In this document: piece by piece, positions 1-5,767 of the stretch
Layout: each line of letters begins with the position of its first letter
Position numbering within the stretch: the stretch's first letter is position 1
Origin: an uncultured bacterium
GTDB taxonomy: Bacteria; Desulfobacterota; Binatia; HRBIN30
DNA: 5,767 nucleotides
Reading direction: 5' to 3'
NCBI GenBank assembly: GCA_937975525.1
Contig: CALJUJ010000376.1
Location: forward strand, 1 to 5,767
Notes under the pieces: generated by a model
Databases searched by the model: none
What the model was told of the DNA's origin: nothing
What the model saw: only the letters and a program-made list of their open reading frames with translations
Translations under genes and position numbers: made by a program

Positions 1-1
1 T

Positions 2-355
2 AATGTGCTCGTTTTGATGGCGCGTAGGGTGCCCCCGCGGTCGGCCGGATACGCATATAGCGGGGACTTCTTCCGCTGCGTACCGCTCACGGAAGCGATC
101 CCGCCGGGCTACCTCTTTGCGTTTCTTCGGTCGGAGGCGGCGTTCCGCCTCCTGAGGTCGATCAGTACCGGAGGCAAACAGCAGGAGCAGCACCCGACAA
201 TGATGTGGAACTTGCCCATTCCGCGCTTGTCGTCGGAGCAGGAAGCTGCAATCGATGCGCGCGTTCGTGCCGCGACCAAGGTGTTTGACGCTGCCTTGGA
301 CTCGGAAATGTCGGCGATTGATATCGTTGATGAAGCCATCGAGGAGGCCTCTTGA
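2..355 (+). CDS. mad5: Type I restriction-modification specificity (S) subunit-like protein, C-terminal part; probable MAD5 (5' truncated by window edge)
   Basis: The reading frame is open from the first complete codon (base 2) to TGA at 353-355, giving 117 residues. The GTG at base 5 is only the first possible start codon; the real start lies upstream. The visible part resembles the end of a target-recognition domain plus the following conserved helix of HsdS proteins: an aromatic-rich stretch with PPGYLFAFLRS, then GGKQQEQHPTMMWNLPIPRL (about bases 170-229), equivalent to the 'G-x-x-Q..I....L..L.IP.P' signature, then a helical SSEQEAAIDARV segment. In that family the S subunit sets the DNA sequence recognised by the methyltransferase (and nuclease, if present). 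Only one half-repeat is visible, so the domain count is unknown. The last 60 bases before the stop are about 53% GC by hand count, lower than much of the next gene. The stop overlaps the next start by one base. The assignment to MAD5 rests on its position before a MAD6/PglW-like kinase gene, as I recall the MADS order. Confidence 0.75.
   Translation, partial: NVLVLMARRVPPRSAGYAYSGDFFRCVPLTEAIPPGYLFAFLRSEAAFRLLRSISTGGKQQEQHPTMMWNLPIPRLSSEQEAAIDARVRAATKVFDAALDSEMSAIDIVDEAIEEAS
341..347 (+). promoter_or_regulatory. Shine-Dalgarno site that decides the start of the kinase gene
   Basis: GAGGAGG lies 7 bases upstream of the ATG at 355. An in-frame TTG at 352 would be only 4 bases from it, so ATG 355 is the better start. 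The site sits inside the end of the upstream S-subunit gene. Its last four bases are part of a perfect 8-bp palindrome (GAGGCCTC, 344-351), probably too short to matter. Confidence 0.8.
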
Positions 356-3300
356 TGGCCAAGGTGATCCCCATCGGTGAGCCCGTGAACGAGGCCGAGC
401 GCCTCGCCATCGCTCACCTGCGGGACAACCTGCCCGACAGCTACCTCGTGCTGCACAACTTCGAGGTCATCCGCAACGGCGAGTACTTCGAAGTGGACCT
501 CGCCGTCGTCGCGCCACATGCCGTCTACCTTGTCGACGTCAAGGGGACGCGCGGCCTGATCGATGTATACGGGCCCAAGTGGTACCCGGATGGGCGTCAG
601 CCCTACACCTCGCCGCTGCTGAAGCTCCGCGGCCACGCCCGAAGCATCAAAGGCGTCATCACCGAAAGCCAGCCGAGCCGGCGCGACCTCGAGGGCGTCT
701 TCGTCGAGGGCGTTGTCCTGCTCACGGCCCCGGATGCCGTGCTGCAGGATCCGGGCGGTCGTGACGCGCCGAACGTGACCACCTTGAAGAAGAGCGCGGC
801 CTTCTTCCAGAGCACCTCGCGGGTCTCCGGTCGCTTCTCGAAGAATATTGCCGCGATGCACAACATGGTGCTCAAGGCACTGCGGGGCGTGGCGCGGCCG
901 AAAAGCGGTCCACTGCGGTTCGGGAGCTGGGAGGTCACCGAGCGACTGGGCGCGATGAATGAATACACCGAGTACCGAGCTGTCAACGGCTTCGCCGGCC
1001 CGCGGGCGGGAACGGTACTGCTTCGGGCCTACCAGGCCGATCCCTATCTCCCGCATGCCGAGCGCGAGGCTCAGCGGAAGCGCATCTCGAATGCGTACGC
1101 GGCCCTGAACCGTCTGCCCAGCCATCCGGGAATCGTCGGTGCGCGGGACTTCTTTCCGACCGAGTCCGAGGACCGATTCATCCTGGTGACCGAGGACGTG
1201 GCCGGTCAGGCACTCCGGCTCTACATCGACAAGCCGAACCTTGCACTTACCCTGGATCAGAAGCTACGCGCCGCCAAAGACCTTCTGGACGCCTTGGACC
1301 ATGCGCACAAGAACGGCGTGATCCACCGCAATATCACGCCGAGCACCGTGCTGATTGGGAGCGACGGACGTGTGCGTTTGACGGGGTTCGACTTCGCTCG
1401 CGCAGGCGCTGACCGCAGCCGTACGATCGCGCAGGAGATTGGGGATGAGCTCGAGCCCGCGTACCTCGCACCCGAGATGATCGGAGAGGCGAGCGCGGCG
1501 TCACCGGGTTCCGACATCTTCAGCGCCGGCCTGGTTCTCTACGAGCTCTTCGTCGGTGAGCGGCCGTTTGGCGGCGCGACGGAAATCTTCGATCACGGTG
1601 CAAGGTTCGCGACCAAGCCCTCCGAGATTCGCAGCGAGCTTCCCCCGGGCTTCGACGAATGGCTGCAGGAACTCTGCACGTTCGATCCCGACAGGCGGCC
1701 CTCTGCAGCCCGTGCCTTGGCAGAGCTCGACGCCATCCTCCTTCAGAACGATTCGGATGCGTCGAAAGTGGCCGTTGAGCCTGAGTCGCAGCCCGAAGCC
1801 GAGGCTGGGTCCGAGATTCCGCCTATCGACTACAGCAAGCTCGCGGTGGGGACGTCGCTGACCCACAAGTACGTGGTGGAAAGGCGGCTCGGGAAGCCCG
1901 GCGCGTTTGGCGTGGTCTACAAGGTGATCGATACGCTCGGTGATGTGTCGCGGGCGGTGAAGCTGATCCTGCAGGACCGGCACAGTACGTTGGAGCGACT
2001 GAAGAAGGAGTATCGGACACTTCTTCGTACGCCGGAGCACCCCAACGTCGTCAAGGTGATCGATGCGGACCTGCTGCCTGGCGGCGGCCCGCCCTTCATC
2101 GTTTTCGAGTTCGTCGAAGGACTCGACGTCGGTGAGATGATCGACTCGTCGCTCTTTTCGCCCGAAGATGCCGTCGAGCTGGCGAGGCAGGTCGCGGCTG
2201 GCCTCTCGCACCTCCACCAGCACGGCGTCTACCACTGCGACATCAAGCCTCGAAACCTGCTGTGGACGGACCGCGGAGCGAAGATTATCGACTTCAACGT
2301 CTCCGTGCTGTCGGATTCGGGCAAAGGGCACGGCGGTGGCTCGCGCCGCTATCTGCCGCCGGATCTTGATCTCGCCTCAATGCCTCAGGCAGCAGACCTC
2401 GCCGATCGAGACCTGTACGCGCTCGGCGTTACCCTCTTCGAGGCGGTAACCGGCCGGTACCCTTGGGAGACAGCGGTGCCCCCGGTCGGTACCGCGCCCC
2501 CCGACCCTCGTGAGTGGTCGGGCCTTGGTGATCTTTCTCCGGAGCTGGTCGAAGTGATGCTCAAGGCGATCGCGCCCAAGCGTGCAGACCGCTTTGCGTC
2601 GACTGGAGAGCTGGTCGCGGCGCTGGAAGGTGTGAAGAAGGCACGAAGGTCGGGGGCGCCTCAGGAAGAGTCCTCCTCGTTCGGTGTCGGGTGGAGCGGC
2701 GAAGTGGCGCCGAACACGAACCCTTTCGTGACGCAGTTACTCACGTTCTACAGCCAGAGTCGACGCAGCAATTCCGGCACGCGCGGCCTCGATCCGACTT
2801 ACGTCGAGACCGCTCTCGACAGAGAGTTGGTTCCGGCCGTACTTGCGGGTGAGTTTCGCCTTGTCGTCATCTCCGGCAACGCCGGCGACGGGAAAACGGC
2901 GTTCCTGCAGAAGCTCGAGGCCAGGGCGCAAGGCGAGGGCGCAATCATCGACCGATCGGTCGCCAACGGGTGCCGCTTCGAGTTCCAGGGTCGTATCTAC
3001 CAAAGCAACTATGACGGGAGCCAAGACGAGGGCGACGAAACGAGCGACGCGGTGCTTCGCGCTTTCCTGGGCCCCTTCGCGGGAAGCGACGCCGCTTCGT
3101 GGCCAAGCGACCAGGTACGGCTCATCGCGATCAACGAGGGGCGCCTTGTCGACTTCCTCAGTACCGAGGCGGCGACGTTTCCGCTGCTCGCCAAGGTCGT
3201 CTCGGAGGGCTTCGTGACCGGCCAGCCCGAGCATGGCGTCGCGGTCATCAACTTGAATCTGCGCAGCGTGGTCACCGATCCGCTCGGCTACGAGGACGAC

Positions 3301-4494
3301 CCCAAGGGCGGCGACGAGTCGATCTTGGCGAGACTCGTCCGGCGGATGACCCACGAGAACTTCTGGGAGCCGTGCCAGCGCTGTGACCTGCGGGACAAGT
3401 GCTACGCATTCCACAACGCACGTACGTTCCAGGACGAGACCGCAGGTCCGAAGGTCACGGAGCGACTCAAGTCGCTCTACACCCTGACGCATCTTCGGGG
3501 CCGCCTTCACATGACGCTGCGCGACCTCCGTTCCGCGCTGGCCTTTATGCTCGTGGGCACGCGAGACTGTGGCGAGATCCACGACCTCTATCGTAGCGGC
3601 GACCGCGACCAGATCGCACAGGCCTTCTACTTCAACAGCTGGATGGGCGGCACGGCCCCCAACGCCGACCGGCTCCTCTCACTCCTTCGCGAAGTAGATA
3701 TCGGCCTGGCTTCGGATCCGAAGCTCGACCGCTCCCTCGATTTTGTGTCCCCCACTGCCGACCACAGCTTGTTCCGTTTCGGCGAGCGTGGGTCCTACGA
3801 CCGTGAGGTGTTGCGGCGCCTGTTCGAGGACTTGCCCCGTGAGTTCACCGGCAAGCTGAGCGTCCATCGGACCAACGCCCATCAGGCGTACGTGGCGATG
3901 GCGCGGCGACGGGCGTTCTTCGAGCGTCGCGATGCCAGTTGGAAGCGCATGCTGCCCTACCAGACCGGCGAGGACATGCTCGCGCTGGTCAAAGGCGAGC
4001 GCACTCCGGCCGGTGTTCTCCCCGAGCTGCTCCACGCCATCAACCGGGGTGAAGGGCTGAGCGACCCCGAACGCCTCGGCGGAAGTCTCGCACTGCAGGT
4101 GCGCGAGGTCTCGGGCGGCACCATCCGCAGCTACCGGCTCTACCCGCGCGACCGGTTTTCATTGGAGGTTCGCGACGGCGCAGCTCGGGCAAGATTCGTC
4201 GAGCACATGCCGGACAGTCTCGTGCTGCGCTACCGTGCAGAGTCTGGCAACGATGCAGAGCTGCCGATCAACCTCGATGTCTTCGAGATGCTCCAACGCC
4301 TCAACGAGGGCTACCGGCCGAGCATCGAGGAGGAGCAGGGCTACTACCTGAGTCTGGCCGTCTTCAAGAACGTGCTCGGCTCGGCGCCCTACCAAGAGGT
4401 GTTGCTCACCACCAGCGGGCACGACTTCTTCAAGATCCAGAGGCACGGCGACGGCCGCCTCGACATGGACCGCGTTTCGACGGGGGTGATGTGA
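355..4494 (+). CDS. mad6: NERD nuclease-like / pseudokinase / Ser-Thr protein kinase / P-loop ATPase fusion; probable MAD6 (PglW-like) defence protein kinase
   Basis: A protein of 1379 residues counted from ATG 355 (1380 if TTG 352 is used). Domains in order: (a) NERD-like nuclease, about residues 8-175, with Asp48 in EVDLAVV and a D61-V-K63 (D-x-K) strand, plus candidate helix acids Glu13/Glu15. (b) Degenerate kinase, about 192-462: the VAIK lysine is Arg224, HRD is HRN (Asn326), the Mg-binding Asn is Thr331 and DFG is GFD (344-346); APE (372-374) and DIFSAG (387-392) remain. (c) An acidic linker, about 463-500. (d) An active-looking kinase, about 506-762: Gly-rich loop 513-519, Lys536, alphaC Glu552, HCD with Asp629, Lys631, Asn634 and metal-binding Asp646 (DFN). 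(e) ATPase region, about 790-1379: Walker A GNAGDGKT (841-848), NEGRL (927-931), CQRC...C cluster (C1007, C1010, C1016) and a TLRDLRSALAF helix (from 1054). No signal peptide or membrane segment is apparent, so it is probably cytosolic. Tandem kinase plus NERD resembles PglW of type 2 BREX. The preceding S subunit favours MAD6 of MADS. The domain calls are firmer than the system name. Its targets, and whether the nuclease works, are unknown. Confidence 0.85.
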   Translation: MAKVIPIGEPVNEAERLAIAHLRDNLPDSYLVLHNFEVIRNGEYFEVDLAVVAPHAVYLVDVKGTRGLIDVYGPKWYPDGRQPYTSPLLKLRGHARSIKGVITESQPSRRDLEGVFVEGVVLLTAPDAVLQDPGGRDAPNVTTLKKSAAFFQSTSRVSGRFSKNIAAMHNMVLKALRGVARPKSGPLRFGSWEVTERLGAMNEYTEYRAVNGFAGPRAGTVLLRAYQADPYLPHAEREAQRKRISNAYAALNRLPSHPGIVGARDFFPTESEDRFILVTEDVAGQALRLYIDKPNLALTLDQKLRAAKDLLDALDHAHKNGVIHRNITPSTVLIGSDGRVRLTGFDFARAGADRSRTIAQEIGDELEPAYLAPEMIGEASAASPGSDIFSAGLVLYELFVGERPFGGATEIFDHGARFATKPSEIRSELPPGFDEWLQELCTFDPDRRPSAARALAELDAILLQNDSDASKVAVEPESQPEAEAGSEIPPIDYSKLAVGTSLTHKYVVERRLGKPGAFGVVYKVIDTLGDVSRAVKLILQDRHSTLERLKKEYRTLLRTPEHPNVVKVIDADLLPGGGPPFIVFEFVEGLDVGEMIDSSLFSPEDAVELARQVAAGLSHLHQHGVYHCDIKPRNLLWTDRGAKIIDFNVSVLSDSGKGHGGGSRRYLPPDLDLASMPQAADLADRDLYALGVTLFEAVTGRYPWETAVPPVGTAPPDPREWSGLGDLSPELVEVMLKAIAPKRADRFASTGELVAALEGVKKARRSGAPQEESSSFGVGWSGEVAPNTNPFVTQLLTFYSQSRRSNSGTRGLDPTYVETALDRELVPAVLAGEFRLVVISGNAGDGKTAFLQKLEARAQGEGAIIDRSVANGCRFEFQGRIYQSNYDGSQDEGDETSDAVLRAFLGPFAGSDAASWPSDQVRLIAINEGRLVDFLSTEAATFPLLAKVVSEGFVTGQPEHGVAVINLNLRSVVTDPLGYEDDPKGGDESILARLVRRMTHENFWEPCQRCDLRDKCYAFHNARTFQDETAGPKVTERLKSLYTLTHLRGRLHMTLRDLRSALAFMLVGTRDCGEIHDLYRSGDRDQIAQAFYFNSWMGGTAPNADRLLSLLREVDIGLASDPKLDRSLDFVSPTADHSLFRFGERGSYDREVLRRLFEDLPREFTGKLSVHRTNAHQAYVAMARRRAFFERRDASWKRMLPYQTGEDMLALVKGERTPAGVLPELLHAINRGEGLSDPERLGGSLALQVREVSGGTIRSYRLYPRDRFSLEVRDGAARARFVEHMPDSLVLRYRAESGNDAELPINLDVFEMLQRLNEGYRPSIEEEQGYYLSLAVFKNVLGSAPYQEVLLTTSGHDFFKIQRHGDGRLDMDRVSTGVM
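4482..4489 (+). promoter_or_regulatory. Shine-Dalgarno site for the third gene
   Basis: GGGGGTGA differs by one base from the ideal GGAGGTGA anti-16S match. Its GG core is about 7 bases upstream of ATG 4494. The in-frame GTG at 4491 is too close to it, so ATG 4494 is preferred. The site lies wholly inside the end of the kinase gene, which fits re-initiation by terminating ribosomes. Confidence 0.65.
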
Positions 4495-5747
4495 TGGCGT
4501 TGTCGAAGCGCGACCGCGAGTTCCGGCTCCCGAAGATTTCGTATCTCGATTTCAAGCAGCTCGAGATGGACCGCGTGCTGACGGCCTTCTTCGCGCGCCT
4601 CGCCCACAACGGCTATCCGAGCCGTCTGAAGAAGCGTGTCGAGAACACGGTCGAGGACTTCGTCGAAGAGTTCCTCGAGCACCCGGAGTGGTTTGGGGGA
4701 TTTCAGACCCACCGTGACGTGGTCACGATGTGGGTCGAGCCCCACCTGATGGATCTGGTGAATCGCGGTAAGGCCAACCAGGCCGTCGCGGCACCGCGTC
4801 CGCTGCATGGCTTCACGTACCGGTTCAGGAATCCGAAACATTCGCGCGACTATGGGGCGGCACAACACCTCTACGAGACCATCTACTGGGCTCGCAACGG
4901 AGCTGGCCAGAAGGCACTCGAGCACCTAAACGACTTCTTCTTCCAAGGCCACGACAAGGTCACCGGTCGCGCACAGTCGGAGAGCACGTTGGACGTGGAG
5001 ACCCAGGCGCTTCTCCGCCTGCTCGATCAGGTCGAGGACGCGCCCGACACCCGGCCGGGCCGGGACAGCTTCGCGCCGCTCTGTGTGGGAAGCGCTGACC
5101 TCCTAGTAGAGGACATCCAGCGGCTGCTGTTCTACCGCCCGTTCATTCCTCGATCGGTGATGGTCGACTACCTGAAGGTGCTCCTGGCTTTTCACCTTGC
5201 GTTGAATCACCTGCGGCTGTTCAAGCTGCTGCCCGCCCTCCTGAAGCGCAAGGGCGCGGACCCCACGTGCGCGTCATCGGCCTGCCCGATGAACCCCAAG
5301 AGCATCGACGACCCGCACGGAGACTGCCCGTACCGCGTGGGGCTGCTTGTCGACGTCGCGGGCCAGCCGAACTCCGCGACGGCTGCGTTGGCGGAACGCA
5401 GCGCCGACACGCACTTCCGGCGCATCCCGAGCTTCGTAAAGGCGTACTTTGCGACCCGCAAGCTCGACGAGTTCGCCATCGACCTCGTGCGCCGCGGCAA
5501 GCTCAATAAGCCGAGCAGCGGTAACTTCAGCGTTGGCGAAGTGCTTCAGCTCCTCGAGCCGATGCACAAGGGCGAGCGGGAGAAGTTCTTCGGCCAGCGC
5601 GTCTACGGGCTGATTCAGGATTCGAGCGGGGCGAAGGATGCTGATCTCGACCCTGAGGTCAAAGCAGTGACCGAGATGGGCCTGTCCGAATTCGAGACGT
5701 ACATCGAGATGCTCGTGGCGCTGTGGGGAAAGTTCCACCGTAAGTGA
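4494..5747 (+). CDS. mad7: Conserved defence-operon protein of unknown function; probable MAD7
   Basis: A protein of 417 residues from ATG 4494 (418 if GTG 4491 is used), ending at TGA 5745-5747. I recognise no catalytic motif or named fold. The N-terminus is basic and polar (SKRDREFRLPK). Charged amphipathic helices follow (ENTVEDFVEEFLEHPEW), then an aromatic-rich segment (HLYETIYWARNG). A hydrophobic helical stretch (DYLKVLLAFHLALNHLRLF) is interrupted by His, Asn and Arg, so it looks more like a buried helix than a membrane span. Three of the four cysteines cluster as C259-x4-C264-x13-C278, with His275 nearby, which could bind a metal. There is no signal peptide, so it is probably cytosolic. 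The start codon overlaps the kinase stop by one base (TGATG), so the two products are probably made in a fixed ratio and act together. The name MAD7 is inferred from its position directly after a MAD6-like kinase in what I recall of MADS; the sequence alone does not show a function. Confidence 0.75.
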   Translation: MALSKRDREFRLPKISYLDFKQLEMDRVLTAFFARLAHNGYPSRLKKRVENTVEDFVEEFLEHPEWFGGFQTHRDVVTMWVEPHLMDLVNRGKANQAVAAPRPLHGFTYRFRNPKHSRDYGAAQHLYETIYWARNGAGQKALEHLNDFFFQGHDKVTGRAQSESTLDVETQALLRLLDQVEDAPDTRPGRDSFAPLCVGSADLLVEDIQRLLFYRPFIPRSVMVDYLKVLLAFHLALNHLRLFKLLPALLKRKGADPTCASSACPMNPKSIDDPHGDCPYRVGLLVDVAGQPNSATAALAERSADTHFRRIPSFVKAYFATRKLDEFAIDLVRRGKLNKPSSGNFSVGEVLQLLEPMHKGEREKFFGQRVYGLIQDSSGAKDADLDPEVKAVTEMGLSEFETYIEMLVALWGKFHRK

Positions 5748-5755
5748 ATAACTGT

Positions 5756-5767
5756 ATGCATGGCTTC
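5756..5767 (+). CDS. Possible start of the next operon gene (only four codons visible)
   Basis: Only 8 bases separate the third gene's stop from an ATG at 5756; a second ATG in a different frame lies at 5760. A weak purine-rich AAGTGA (5742-5747) precedes 5756 by 8 bases. Close spacing on the same strand suggests the operon continues, and in a MADS locus a MAD8-like ATP-binding protein would be expected. Too little is visible to choose the frame or confirm a gene. Confidence 0.3.

Noticed and set aside
344..351. Perfect palindrome GAGGCCTC next to the start of the kinase gene
   Set aside because: Eight bases occur easily by chance and are too short for a stable hairpin or a convincing operator.
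352..354. TTG as the start of the kinase gene
   Set aside because: It is only 4 bases from the GAGGAGG site, and TTG is a weaker start than the ATG that immediately follows at proper spacing.
5..355. Stand-alone small gene starting at GTG 5
   Set aside because: The frame is open to the window edge and the product begins in the middle of an S-subunit-like domain, so it is the end of a longer gene.
109..1125. Long minus-strand open frame (338 codons) across the first junction
   Set aside because: It lies antisense to two well-supported genes with recognisable motifs, its translation shows no family signature, and long antisense frames are expected in GC-rich genes.
1501..2331. Minus-strand open frame (276 codons) opposite the two kinase domains
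   Set aside because: The plus strand carries both sets of kinase motifs in one unbroken frame. The antisense product has no recognisable motif and no convincing ribosome site was seen.
2737..3582. Minus-strand open frame (281 codons) opposite the ATPase domain
   Set aside because: It is a codon-bias shadow of the Walker A and cysteine-cluster region on the plus strand.
5154..5235. Possible transmembrane helix in the third protein
   Set aside because: The hydrophobic run is broken by Asp, Lys, His, Asn and Arg residues, which fits a buried amphipathic helix better.

Overview
This window is a gene-dense, one-strand stretch of a GC-rich bacterial genome. Codons mostly end in G or C, Shine-Dalgarno sites are strong, and genes overlap by one base. 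The sequence does not fix the phylum; a proteobacterium or a similar GC-rich lineage would fit. There are no RNA genes, CRISPR arrays, IS elements or large intergenic gaps.

Layout: (1) Bases 2-355 hold the 3' end of a gene whose product looks like the C-terminal part of a type I restriction-modification specificity (S) subunit. (2) Bases 355-4494 encode a 1379-residue fusion protein. In order it has an N-terminal NERD nuclease-like domain, a degenerate protein kinase domain, a second kinase domain that keeps its catalytic residues, and a large C-terminal P-loop ATPase region with a cysteine cluster. (3) Bases 4494-5747 encode a 417-residue protein with no fold I can name and a small Cys cluster. 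(4) The last 12 bases may be the start of a further gene. Both complete junctions are TGATG stop/start overlaps, so the genes are very probably one translationally coupled operon.

The order S subunit, PglW-like NERD/kinase protein, conserved protein of unknown function matches what I recall of genes mad5-mad6-mad7 of the methylation-associated defence system (MADS), an eight-gene anti-phage system with a DNA methyltransferase. The kinase protein also resembles PglW of type 2 BREX (Pgl phage-growth-limitation) systems, so BREX is the main alternative. The adjacent S subunit and the absence of neighbouring pglX/pglY/pglZ sequence favour MADS. The flanking genes that would decide it (methyltransferase and AAA ATPase upstream, MAD8-like ATP-binding protein downstream) lie outside the window.

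Inferred working model: the S subunit supplies DNA sequence recognition for self/non-self marking by methylation. The large protein couples phosphorylation and NTP-dependent sensing to a possible NERD nuclease effector. The third protein is an accessory component of unknown role. The most notable direct observation is the tandem pseudokinase-kinase pair inside a four-module polypeptide.
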